Positions 35,609-44,257 of a stretch of 64,000 nt of DNA are shown here, piece by piece. The stretch lies in the NCBI RefSeq assembly GCF_900143625.1, contig NZ_FRFF01000201.1, positions 48,771 through 112,770 of the forward strand, read 5' to 3'. The notes below the pieces were generated by a model, which was not told the DNA's origin, ran no database searches, and saw only the letters and a list, made by a program, of their open reading frames with translations. Both the position numbers and the translations under genes were made by a program. Within the stretch, counting starts at the first letter, position 1. The number at the start of each line of letters is the position of its first letter. The DNA is from Nocardiopsis sp. JB363 (GTDB lineage Bacteria > Actinomycetota > Actinomycetes > Streptosporangiales > Streptosporangiaceae).

Positions 35609-35636
35609 GGTGAATACGGTTCACCACTTATAAGTG
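35609..35636. promoter_or_regulatory. two adjacent palindromes upstream of cysS
   Basis: GGTGAA-TACGG-TTCACC (35609-35625) is directly joined to the perfect 12-bp palindrome CACTTATAAGTG (35625-35636), about 90 bases before cysS. They may be operators, or part of a promoter (TATAAG). Confidence 0.45.
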
Positions 35637-35724
35637 CTCAGGACTGTCCGGAGAGCGGAGAGGGGTGGTGAAGCTTAGAGGTTTGTGACGCATGGGCGAG
35701 GGGAAAGCGGATACGCTTGACACT

Positions 35725-37125
35725 GTGAGTCTGCGCTTCTATGACACCAGTGCCCGACAGGTCCGAGAGTTCACCCCGATTCGTGAAGGGTGCGCCTCCC
35801 TGTACTTGTGCGGTGCCACGGTGCAGGCGCCTCCCCACATCGGCCACATCAGGTCGGGCGTCAACTTCGACATCCTGCGCCGTTGGCTGACCCACCTCGG
35901 GTACGAGGTCACCTTCTGCCGCAACGTCACCGACATCGACGACAAGATCATCAAGGTCGCCGCCGACGAGGGCGTTCCGTGGTGGCAGGTGAGCGAGCGC
36001 AACCAGCGTGCCTTCACCTGGGCCTACGACTCCCTGGGCTGCCTGCCGCCCACGGTCGAGCCGCGCGCCACCGGCCACGTGCCGGAGATGATCGAGCTCA
36101 TGCAGCGTCTCATCGACGTGGGTCACGCCTACCCGTCCGAGGACGGCTGCGGTGACGTCTACTTCAACGTGGGCTCCTACTCGGCCTACGGGGAGCTGTC
36201 CAACCAGCGTCCGGACCAGTTGGTCGAGGCCGCGGACACCGACTCCGGCCGGGACAAGCGTGACCCCCGTGACTTCGCCCTGTGGAAGGGCGCCAAGCCG
36301 GGTGAGCCCACCTGGGACACCCCGTGGGGCCGTGGCCGCCCGGGCTGGCACCTGGAGTGCTCGGCCATGGCGACCAAGTACCTGGGTCCCAGCTTCGACA
36401 TCCACGGTGGTGGCCTGGACCTGGTCTTCCCGCACCACGAGAACGAGCAGGCGCAGTCCCGGGCCGCCGGTGACGGGTTCGCCAGGTACTGGCTGCACAA
36501 CGGCATGCTGGCCGTGGGCGGCGAGAAGATGAGCAAGTCGGTCGGCAACTCGCTGCGCATCCCGCAGATGCTGGAGAAGGTGCGGGCCGTCGAGCTGCGC
36601 TACTACCTGGGGCAGGCGCACTACCGGTCCACCATCGACTACTCCGACGCCGCGCTGCAGGAGGCAGCCTCGGCCTACCAGCGCATCGAGGGTTTCCTCA
36701 CCCGCGCCGTCGAGGTGTCGGGCCCCGTCGGGCACGCCCTGGACGTCCCCGCGGAGTTCGCCGAGGCGCTCAACGACGACCTCGGGGTCTCGCAGGCGTT
36801 GGCGGTCGTCCACGGGTATGTGCGCGAGGGCAACACCGCACTGGCCTCCGGTTCCAAGGAACGGGCCGCGGAGTTGGCGACCGAACTGCGCACCATGCTG
36901 GACGTGCTCGGTCTGGACCCGTTGAGCCCGCAGTGGGCCAGCGGTGACCAGGGGCTGAGCGAGGTCGTGGACGCGCTCGTCGCGGTCGCGCTCGAACAGC
37001 GCCAGGCCGCTCGGGGGCGTAAGGACTACGCCGCCGCCGACGCCATCCGCGACCAGCTCATCGAGGCCGGCGTGGTGGTCGAGGACACCCCACAGGGGCC
37101 CCGCTGGGATCTGCGCCGGGGCTGA
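35725..37125 (+). CDS. cysS: cysteinyl-tRNA synthetase
   Basis: 466 residues from GTG at 35725, where the protein SLRFYDTSARQVREF aligns with the usual CysRS N-terminus; an ATG at 35692 would add 11 residues. Signatures: CGATVQAPPHIGHIRSG (HIGH box with zinc Cys), WHLECSAMA, FPHHENEQAQ, and KMSKS in GGEKMSKSVGN. It is longer than the related mycothiol ligase MshC and has the anticodon domain. GATACG and TACGCT close to the GTG suggest a leaderless mRNA. Confidence 0.94.
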   Translation: MSLRFYDTSARQVREFTPIREGCASLYLCGATVQAPPHIGHIRSGVNFDILRRWLTHLGYEVTFCRNVTDIDDKIIKVAADEGVPWWQVSERNQRAFTWAYDSLGCLPPTVEPRATGHVPEMIELMQRLIDVGHAYPSEDGCGDVYFNVGSYSAYGELSNQRPDQLVEAADTDSGRDKRDPRDFALWKGAKPGEPTWDTPWGRGRPGWHLECSAMATKYLGPSFDIHGGGLDLVFPHHENEQAQSRAAGDGFARYWLHNGMLAVGGEKMSKSVGNSLRIPQMLEKVRAVELRYYLGQAHYRSTIDYSDAALQEAASAYQRIEGFLTRAVEVSGPVGHALDVPAEFAEALNDDLGVSQALAVVHGYVREGNTALASGSKERAAELATELRTMLDVLGLDPLSPQWASGDQGLSEVVDALVAVALEQRQAARGRKDYAAADAIRDQLIEAGVVVEDTPQGPRWDLRRG

Positions 37126-37143
37126 ATCGACCGATCCCGAATC

Positions 37144-37163
37144 GACGCGTGTGGTCACGCGTC
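37144..37163 (+). terminator. hairpin after cysS
   Basis: GACGCGTG and CACGCGTC pair perfectly around a TGGT loop, 18 bases after the stop codon. Confidence 0.5.
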
Positions 37164-37268
37164 CCCACTAGGCTGGGAGTTTGCCGCCGCCCATGGGCGA
37201 GACGGCGACCCCATCGGCCGGAAGTGTTCTTCCGGCATGCTCGCGATACGTATCAGGAGGCGGCGATC

Positions 37269-38234
37269 ATGCCGGCGAAGAAGAACAAGAAGGGCCCGAC
37301 CAAGGGCAGTGGCGGCAAGGGACGTCGGTCCCTCGAAGCCAAGAGCGGTACCCTGCCCGCCGAGCAGCGGCACTGGTACGACGGCAAGCAGAGGCACAAG
37401 GCGAACAACAGTGCCTCGCGTTCCGGCGGCCAGGGTGGTGCCGGTGCCGAGCGTTCGCCCAACCGTCCGGACAACTCCGACCTGCTGATCGGCCGTAACC
37501 CGGTCGTCGAGGCTCTGCGTGCGGGCATGCCCGCCATCCGCCTGTTCCTGTCCAACAGCCTCGACCCGGACGCGCGCGTCAACGAGGCGGCCAAGATGGC
37601 CGGCGCGCAGGGCGTGGACGTGGTCGAGGTGAACCGGACCGAACTGGACCGTCGTTGCGAGAGCAACGGTCTGCCCGACGCGGCCCACCAGGGCATCGTG
37701 TTGCAGGTGCGGCCCTACCAGTACTGGGCAGCCGACGGGTTGTTGGACAAGGCGCTGGAGTCGGACACGCCGGCGCTGATCGTGGCCCTGGACGGGGTGA
37801 CCGATCCGCACAACCTGGGCGCCATCGCTCGTTCCGCCGCGGCCTTCGGTGCGCACGGTCTGCTCATCCCCGAGCGTCGGGCGGCCGGGGTGACCATGAC
37901 CTCCTGGAAGACCTCCGCCGGCACGCTGGCCAAGCTTCCGGTCGCCCAGGCCACCAACCTGACCCGGACCCTGGAGGCCTACAAGAAGGCGGGCCTGTTC
38001 GTCGCCGGTCTCGACGCCGATGGCGACACGCAGCTGCCCGAGCTGGAGCTGGCCACCGGCCCCCTCGTCATCGTCGTGGGTGCCGAAGGAAAGGGTCTGT
38101 CCCGCCTCGTTCGGGAGACCTGTGACGTGGTCGCGAGCATCCCGATCAGCGGAGCGGAGTCCCTGAACGCCTCCGTGGCCGCGGGCGTGTCCCTCTACGA
38201 GGTCGCACGCCGCCGGGGCACCCGAACGGGGTAG
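37269..38234 (+). CDS. rlmB: 23S rRNA 2'-O-methyltransferase RlmB (SpoU family)
   Basis: 321 residues from ATG at 37269, eight bases after AGGAGG. A Lys/Gly-rich basic N-terminus (about 70 residues) precedes the substrate-binding domain (LLIGRNPVVEALRAG) and the SPOUT knot with motifs VALDGVTDPHNLGAIARSA, IVVGAEGKGLSRL and IPISGAESLNASVAAGV. It methylates G2251 of 23S rRNA by analogy with E. coli. The cysS-rlmB order is standard in actinobacteria. Confidence 0.94.
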   Translation: MPAKKNKKGPTKGSGGKGRRSLEAKSGTLPAEQRHWYDGKQRHKANNSASRSGGQGGAGAERSPNRPDNSDLLIGRNPVVEALRAGMPAIRLFLSNSLDPDARVNEAAKMAGAQGVDVVEVNRTELDRRCESNGLPDAAHQGIVLQVRPYQYWAADGLLDKALESDTPALIVALDGVTDPHNLGAIARSAAAFGAHGLLIPERRAAGVTMTSWKTSAGTLAKLPVAQATNLTRTLEAYKKAGLFVAGLDADGDTQLPELELATGPLVIVVGAEGKGLSRLVRETCDVVASIPISGAESLNASVAAGVSLYEVARRRGTRTG

Positions 38235-38310
38235 ACCTCCCCGAACTCCTGAAGGATCGGTTTCGGTCGTCCCACCCGTGCTCGGGGCCGGTAGCGGACC
38301 CGGGGACCGT

Positions 38311-38339
38311 TTGTGAGGCCGGGACCGTTCTGGCAGATT
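38311..38339 (+). promoter_or_regulatory. putative promoter of the SARP gene
   Basis: TTGTGA (38311-38316) and CAGATT (38334-38339) are 17 bases apart and end 6 bases before the ATG. The gene lacks a ribosome binding site, so a leaderless mRNA is likely. Confidence 0.45.
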
Positions 38340-38345
38340 CGAATC

Positions 38346-41300
38346 ATGCGCGTAGAGATGCTGGGGTCCTTCGGGGTTCGAGACGGCCGGGGGCGGCTGT
38401 CGTCCGTCCCCGGTGGGCGTGTGGTCTCCCTGCTGGCCCGGTTGGCGCTGTCTCCGGGGCAGGTGGTGCCCACGGCGGTTCTGCTGGAGGACCTGTGGGA
38501 CGGTGTTCCACCGGACGGCGGTAACAGCACCGTCCAGCGGCTGGCCTCCAGAGCCCGTTCCCGACTGCGAGCCCAGGACGTCACCGACCTCGGTCCCGTG
38601 GCGATGCCCGGCGGGTACGTACTCGACGTCTCCCCCGAAGAGGTCGACTCGCACGTCTTCGAGCAGCTGGTCGCCCGGGGTGGGGCCCTGCTGCGCGGCC
38701 ACGATCCCCACAGGGCCGCCGATGCCCTTCGCCGCGCCTTGGACCTGTGGCGCGACGAACCCTTGGTGGACGTTCGCGCGCGCTTCGCCGAGACCGAGCG
38801 TCGGCGCCTGGCGGAGCTACGGCTGAGCGCCACCGAGGATCTGATCGAGAGCGGTGTCCGGACCGGGGGGAAGGACGACCCGGTCCCGGCACTGCGGGCC
38901 ATGTGCGACGCCCACCCGCTACGGGAACGCTGCCACGGTCTACTGCTCCAGGCCCTGCGCCAGAGCGGCCGCGACGGCGAGGCCCTGGCCGCCTACGAGC
39001 GTCTGCGCACCACCCTGGCCGAGGAACTGGGGGCGGAGCCCTCTCCATGGCTCCGTGAACTCCACACGAACATCCTGCGTGCGGTGGCACCACCCCGGCA
39101 CGGCTGGTCCAACCCCTATCTCACCCGCTTCTTCGGCCGAGAACAGGAACTCGAATCGATCGGGGCCCTGCTGGAACGCACCCGCCTGGTGACCCTCTTC
39201 GGCCCCGGCGGGGTGGGCAAGACCCGTACCGCGGCCGAGTTCGCCTCCCGCGACGAGGGAGGTGACCGCCAGGTCTACTTCGTGGAACTGGCGGTGGCCC
39301 GGGAGGAGAGCGGCATCATCGACGCGCTGGCCGCCGCCGCCGGTATCGGCGGCGGTCCGCTCGCGGTTGGTCAGGACCTCGGTCCCAGCCGCCTGTCCCA
39401 GGTGTTCTCCGCGTTCTCCGGGAGCCGGACCCTGTTGGTCCTGGACAACTGCGAGCACCTGGTGGACGACGTCGCCGCTGTGCTCGTACGTCTGCTCGCG
39501 CACTGCCCGCAGCTGTGCGTGCTCGCCACCAGCCGAGAACCCCTCGCTGTCAACGGGGAGGCACTGATCTCCCTGGACCCCCTCGGGCTCCCCGAGGGTG
39601 ACCCGTGGCAGTCCACCGCCGTGGCCATGTTCGTCGAACTGGCCTCCCTGGCCGACCCGGGCCTGGTCCTCGACGACGAAGCGATGGAGGTGGTGGCGGA
39701 GATCTGCCGACGCCTCGACGGTCTTCCGCTGGCCATCGAGCTGGCCGCGGCGCGCACCCGTGCGATGTCCCTCCAGGAGATCTCCCGGCACCTGGAGGAA
39801 CGGTTCGCCCTGCTCTCCACCACCCGCAGGCCGATCACGAATCGACACCGTACCCTGCGCGCCGTTCTGGAGTGGAGTTGGAACCTGTTGACCGACGAGG
39901 AACGCGCCGTCGTCTCCCGAACGTCGGTCCTTCCCGGCGGGGTGACGGCGTCCGCAGCCGCCGAGGTCTGTTCCGGGGCCGGTGTCGCCCGGGAGGACAT
40001 GCCGTTCCTGTTGGCGGGCCTGAGCGATAGATCGCTGCTGCGCACCACCGACTCACCGGAGGGTCTGACCCGCTACCGCTTTCTGGAGACCACCCGGGCG
40101 TACGCGCTCGAACGGCTGCTGGAGTCAGGTGAGGCTGAGACCGCGTGGGCCGGCGCCGTCGCCCACCACACCGACCTGGTCGAGAGCGCCGCCCAGGAGT
40201 TGTTCGGCCGCGGACAGACCAAGGCACTGCGCGTTCTGGACGACGAGTACGACAACGTCATGGAGGTGCTCCGGTACGCGGCGGAGCGGGGGGAAACAGC
40301 TGCGGCCGCCCGCCTGGCCCGTGCTCTGAGCTGGTACTGGGTACTCCGGGGACGGTACGAGGACGCTTCCCGGTGGGTGGGGGACATCGTCGACCGGGAC
40401 GAGGAGGTTCCCGGCGACACCCGGGACGTGCTCCGGGCACTGCGGGCCATGCTTCCGGGACAGGACGACACGGGGCAGGCCGACGCCGTACGGCTCGCGA
40501 CCGACGCCGAAGCGCTCTCCGCCTATCCGCCGCTGGCCGTGATCGGCCTCAGGTGCGCGTTGGTCGCCGGGGACTGGGACCTGGTCGGATCGGTCATCGA
40601 GGCCACCCGGGAACACCCGCGTCCCTGGGTGCGCGCGGCAGGGCTTTCCTACCGGGCGCTGTGGGCGGAGGCCAAGGGGGACGCGGCCGGGGCCGAGGCC
40701 GACACCGAGCAGGCCGTCGAGGCCTTCCGTGTGGTGGGGGACCGGTGGATGACCGCCCAACTGCTCAGGGCGCTGGCTGAGTATCAGTCGGTTCGGGGGG
40801 AGGGCGAACGCGCGGTACGCGGGCTCCGGGAGACGTTGGAACTGACCGGGGCGGTGGGCGAGAGCGCGAGCCTGACCGCGCCCGTGTTGATCAGTCTGGG
40901 CACGGAACAGATTCGTGCCGGTCACCTCGACGACGCCGACACCACGTTCGCCCGGGTGCTCGCCGCCGAACCGGCTCCACTCGTCGAGCACCGCATCCAG
41001 TCTCTGGCGCGGATGAGCGACCTGGCTCTCGCCCGAGGGCTGACGGTAGAGGCCCGGAACCTGACCTCCGAGGCGCGCGCCCTGCTGGGTGACGCCCGCC
41101 TGGACGCCGACTACCTGCGGTCCGAGGTGTTACAGCGCGAGGCGGTGATCGCCTTGGTGGAACACGATCTCGGGCGGGCCGTGGAGGCGGCCACCGCCGC
41201 GCTGGAGCTGGCGGTGGAGTCGGGCATGAACTCCTACTCCGCCTCGGCCCTCGAACTCATGGCCGGGGTGGAGTCGGCGAGGGGTGACGCGCGTGCCGCG

Positions 41301-41450
41301 GCGCGCGCCCTGGGGGCGGCCGCCCACACCCGGGGTCGCAGGGACGAGGGGAACCCCCGGGTGCGCGATCTCCTGACGCGCTTGGAGAAGGAACTGGGCC
41401 GTGCGGAACTCGACGCCCTCATGGCGAGGGCGGACTACTTCCGGAGATAG
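38346..41450 (+). CDS. SARP-family regulator (BTAD-NB-ARC-TPR)
   Basis: 1034 residues. Domains: OmpR-like winged helix (about 1-90), bacterial transcriptional activation domain (about 95-240), an NB-ARC/STAND ATPase with the Walker A loop LFGPGGVGKTRTA near 285 and Walker B TLLVLDNCEHL, and a long helical TPR-like C-terminus. This AfsR/large-SARP architecture is typical of pathway activators in actinomycete secondary metabolism. It marks the left edge of the natural-product locus and ends overlapping the convergent response regulator by 16 bases. Confidence 0.9.
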   Translation: MRVEMLGSFGVRDGRGRLSSVPGGRVVSLLARLALSPGQVVPTAVLLEDLWDGVPPDGGNSTVQRLASRARSRLRAQDVTDLGPVAMPGGYVLDVSPEEVDSHVFEQLVARGGALLRGHDPHRAADALRRALDLWRDEPLVDVRARFAETERRRLAELRLSATEDLIESGVRTGGKDDPVPALRAMCDAHPLRERCHGLLLQALRQSGRDGEALAAYERLRTTLAEELGAEPSPWLRELHTNILRAVAPPRHGWSNPYLTRFFGREQELESIGALLERTRLVTLFGPGGVGKTRTAAEFASRDEGGDRQVYFVELAVAREESGIIDALAAAAGIGGGPLAVGQDLGPSRLSQVFSAFSGSRTLLVLDNCEHLVDDVAAVLVRLLAHCPQLCVLATSREPLAVNGEALISLDPLGLPEGDPWQSTAVAMFVELASLADPGLVLDDEAMEVVAEICRRLDGLPLAIELAAARTRAMSLQEISRHLEERFALLSTTRRPITNRHRTLRAVLEWSWNLLTDEERAVVSRTSVLPGGVTASAAAEVCSGAGVAREDMPFLLAGLSDRSLLRTTDSPEGLTRYRFLETTRAYALERLLESGEAETAWAGAVAHHTDLVESAAQELFGRGQTKALRVLDDEYDNVMEVLRYAAERGETAAAARLARALSWYWVLRGRYEDASRWVGDIVDRDEEVPGDTRDVLRALRAMLPGQDDTGQADAVRLATDAEALSAYPPLAVIGLRCALVAGDWDLVGSVIEATREHPRPWVRAAGLSYRALWAEAKGDAAGAEADTEQAVEAFRVVGDRWMTAQLLRALAEYQSVRGEGERAVRGLRETLELTGAVGESASLTAPVLISLGTEQIRAGHLDDADTTFARVLAAEPAPLVEHRIQSLARMSDLALARGLTVEARNLTSEARALLGDARLDADYLRSEVLQREAVIALVEHDLGRAVEAATAALELAVESGMNSYSASALELMAGVESARGDARAAARALGAAAHTRGRRDEGNPRVRDLLTRLEKELGRAELDALMARADYFRR

Positions 41451-42079
41451 GTCAGCACCGCCTGGACCCGCCGGTGGCCGTTGCCCGGACCGGACAGGCC
41501 GAGCTTGCCGAAGATCGCTCCGATGTGTTTGCTGACCGCGGGCGTGGACAGGCCCAGAAGGGAGCAGATCCCCGCGTTGTCGTGCCCTTGCGCCATGAGG
41601 TCCAGTACCTGGTGCTCGCGGTCGGTGAGGGAGCCGAGGGGGTCGCCGGCGGGACGCCCGCCGATGAGTTGGTCGACCACCTCCGGGTCCAACGCGACAC
41701 CGCCTCGGGCCACTCGGGTCAGCGCCTCCACGAAGTCGCTCACCTCTCCCACCCGGTCCTTGAGCAGATAGCCGACCCCGTTGGTCCCGCTGCCGAGGAG
41801 CTCTCCCGCGTACTCGTGGTCGACATGCGCCGACAGGACCAGCACCGGCATGTTCGGCACCCGACGCCGGATCTCGGCGGCGGCGCGCAGGCCCTCGTCG
41901 GAGAAGTTCGGTGGCAGACGTACGTCGATCACGGCTGTGTCGGGCCGATGCCGGTCGAACAGTTCGAGGAAGGTTTCCGCGTCCTGCGCGGCGCCCACCA
42001 TCTCGAACCCCTCTACCTCCAGCAGCAGGGAGAGGCCTTGACGCAGAAGGACGTCGTCCTCGGCGATCAGTACGCGCAT
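41435..42079 (-). CDS. NarL/LuxR-family response regulator (pair 1)
   Basis: 214 residues from ATG at 42079. The receiver has RVLIAEDDVLLRQGLSLLL and the phospho-acceptor in TAVIDVRLPPNFSDEGL. The C-terminal LuxR helix-turn-helix has LTDREHQVLDLMAQGHDN and TPAVSKHIGAIFGKLGL. The start lies inside the kinase gene (13-base overlap). It is the partner of the kinase at 42067 and probably controls neighbouring export or biosynthesis genes. Confidence 0.93.
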   Translation of the reverse strand: MRVLIAEDDVLLRQGLSLLLEVEGFEMVGAAQDAETFLELFDRHRPDTAVIDVRLPPNFSDEGLRAAAEIRRRVPNMPVLVLSAHVDHEYAGELLGSGTNGVGYLLKDRVGEVSDFVEALTRVARGGVALDPEVVDQLIGGRPAGDPLGSLTDREHQVLDLMAQGHDNAGICSLLGLSTPAVSKHIGAIFGKLGLSGPGNGHRRVQAVLTYLRK

Positions 42080-43293
42080 GGGAATCTCGCTTCCACTGTG
42101 GTGGGTCCGTCGGCCGGGCTGGAGATGTTCAGCGTCCCCTCCACGGAGGCGACCCGTCGGCGTAGTCCGGCCAACCCGCTTCCGGCGTGCTCGTCCGCCC
42201 CGCCGTGGCCGTCGTCGGTGACACGGACGAGGACCGACCCCGCGGTCTTGGTGAGGATCACCGAGGCCTGGGAGCCGTTGGAGTGCTTGTGGACATTGGT
42301 GAGGGCCTCGGCCACCACGAAGTAGGCGGCCGTTTCGACGGCGACGGGTGCACGGCCCAACCCGTCCGCTTCGACGGAGCAGGGCAGGGCGCAGCGGGCG
42401 GCCAGGGAGGAGACGGCCGAGGCCAGACCCCGGTCGGCCAGCAGTGGGGGGTAGATGCTCCGGACGACGTGGCGGAGTTCGCGCAGTGCCTCGTCGGCGG
42501 CGTCCTTGGTGGTCTCCAACAGGCCCCACGCGCGTTCGGGGTCCTCGGCCAGTATCCGTTCGAGGAGCCCCAGGTGCACGCGCACGGCGACCAAGCGGTT
42601 CTGAGTGCCGTCGTGCAGGTCCCGCTCGATGCGCTGTAGTTCCGTCCGGTGGACCTCCAGAGCGTCGTCGCGCGAAGCCGTGATCTGCGTGATTCGGGCG
42701 AGGAGTCCGTGGTCCCCTCGCTGGAGCAGGGTGCGGTGCGCCAGCCGAGAGTGCCAGAGTGCCGACCGGGGGACCAGGGCCAGGTACAGGGAGAGGTAGA
42801 CGAGGCCGACGAGTGGGGTCACCGCGGCCGCGGGCCAGGAGTCGACTCGGTACAGGCCCGGGTTGACCGCGTACTCGGCGGGGAGCAACCACCACCACAA
42901 CGGGCAGGTGAAGGAGACCACGGTCCCGACGGCGAGGACCAGCGTTACGCAGCCGATCACGGAGCCGGCCACCGAGTTCTCCAGGGCCCAACGCATGGCG
43001 GTGAGGAAAGCCGGATCGCCTTCCCTTCCACTACGCGAGATCGATTTTTCGTGGCCTCGCAGGGTCAGGTGTCGAACAGCGGATTCGTTGTCCTTGTTCG
43101 CGGCCCGGATCAGCCGGGTTCCGGCCCATCGGCGCAGAGGATATCCGATGAGGAAAGAGGTGGTGATCTGTGCGATGAGAAGGATTACGAGAAGAAACCA
43201 GGCGTGCGTTGAGGAGCGAAACGCGTGGGCGACGTACCGTGTGTCGTCCGTCGTCCCCCGGCACGTTTCAAGCAGTCCCCGCGTCCTGGTCAC
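42067..43293 (-). CDS. NarL-type sensor histidine kinase (pair 1)
   Basis: 408 residues with GTG at 43293, or longer if one of the upstream starts is used. Membrane helices lie near residues 27-50 and 115-185. The dimerisation box is RIERDLHDGTQNRLVAV, followed by an HATPase domain with LTNVHKHSNGSQA and DDGHGGADEHAGSGLAGLR. The 3' end overlaps its response regulator by 13 bases. It is paralogous to the kinase at 60976. The signal is unknown; cell-envelope or antibiotic stress is plausible in this setting. Confidence 0.88.
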   Translation of the reverse strand: MTRTRGLLETCRGTTDDTRYVAHAFRSSTHAWFLLVILLIAQITTSFLIGYPLRRWAGTRLIRAANKDNESAVRHLTLRGHEKSISRSGREGDPAFLTAMRWALENSVAGSVIGCVTLVLAVGTVVSFTCPLWWWLLPAEYAVNPGLYRVDSWPAAAVTPLVGLVYLSLYLALVPRSALWHSRLAHRTLLQRGDHGLLARITQITASRDDALEVHRTELQRIERDLHDGTQNRLVAVRVHLGLLERILAEDPERAWGLLETTKDAADEALRELRHVVRSIYPPLLADRGLASAVSSLAARCALPCSVEADGLGRAPVAVETAAYFVVAEALTNVHKHSNGSQASVILTKTAGSVLVRVTDDGHGGADEHAGSGLAGLRRRVASVEGTLNISSPADGPTTVEARFPCAY

Positions 43294-43460
43294 AAACCTG
43301 ACACCAGGCGCGGGGTGGGCTGCATCGTTGGTTCGACCCTTGTTCCTCGGCACCGTTCCCTGTCGTCTCCGTCGCCTCTCGGAATGGAGGGGAACTCTGG
43401 AGAGAGGTTTTTCCTGAATCCTTTGATGTACGATGCTGGAAAGTCCACCAGGGGGTTTCA

Positions 43461-44255
43461 ATGTCGTCGTTCCGTGAGTCTTTTTTCGCGACTGGTGATG
43501 GTTCGGAGATTCATTCGGAAACGGTCGATGAGATTCCTCTGAGAATGGAGCGAGTGTATCGAAGGTACGACTCCGAAGGAGGGTCGATCGATGCTCTTGC
43601 GGATATTTCCCTATCCGTTGCCAGGGGGAGTTTCGTCGTGTTAATGGGCCCTTCGGGCTCGGGAAAGAGCACGTTCCTGCACTGTGCCTCCGGGGTGGAC
43701 CGGCCCACGAGCGGTGAGATCTGGCTGGGTGGCGTGCCGCTGTCGGGGATGGGAGAGAACGACCTCACCCGGCTGCGCCGTGAACGGGTCGGTTTCGTCT
43801 TCCAGGCCTACAACCTGCTCCCCACACTCGACGTGCAGGACAACGTCACCCTGCCGCTGCGCTTGGCCGGTGCGCCGCTTGACCGGGCCTGGGCGGACCG
43901 AATCCTCGAACGGGTCGGTATCGCGGACCGGCTCGGGCACCGGCCCGCGGAGCTCTCCGGAGGTCAGCAGCAGCGCGTGGCCATCGCCCGCGCGCTCATC
44001 GGTCGCCCGGACCTGATCCTGGCCGACGAGCCCACCGGTGCGCTGGACTCCGACACCGGCGGACGCGTCCTGGGGCTGCTACGCGACAGCGTCGACGACC
44101 TCGACCAGACGGTCCTCATGGTCACCCATGATCCTGTCGCCGCCTCCTACGCGGACACCGCCCTGTTCCTCGCGGACGGCAGGATCGTCGACTCACTGGA
44201 CGGGCCGACCGCCCCGACCGTGGCCGAGCGGATGAGTCGTCTGGGGAGGCGGTGA
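43461..44255 (+). CDS. ABC transporter ATPase (MacB/LolD-type)
   Basis: 264 residues, with GGGGG before the ATG. Walker A MGPSGSGKSTFLHCASG, the Q-loop VGFVFQAYNLLPTLDV, the signature ELSGGQQQRVAIARAL and Walker B LILADEPTGALDSDTG. The first 35 residues are a variable extension coded by a less GC-rich stretch. It works with the FtsX-like permease whose reading frame overlaps its stop. The pair is typical of antimicrobial peptide export or detoxification systems. Confidence 0.94.
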   Translation: MSSFRESFFATGDGSEIHSETVDEIPLRMERVYRRYDSEGGSIDALADISLSVARGSFVVLMGPSGSGKSTFLHCASGVDRPTSGEIWLGGVPLSGMGENDLTRLRRERVGFVFQAYNLLPTLDVQDNVTLPLRLAGAPLDRAWADRILERVGIADRLGHRPAELSGGQQQRVAIARALIGRPDLILADEPTGALDSDTGGRVLGLLRDSVDDLDQTVLMVTHDPVAASYADTALFLADGRIVDSLDGPTAPTVAERMSRLGRR

Positions 44256-44257
44256 TT

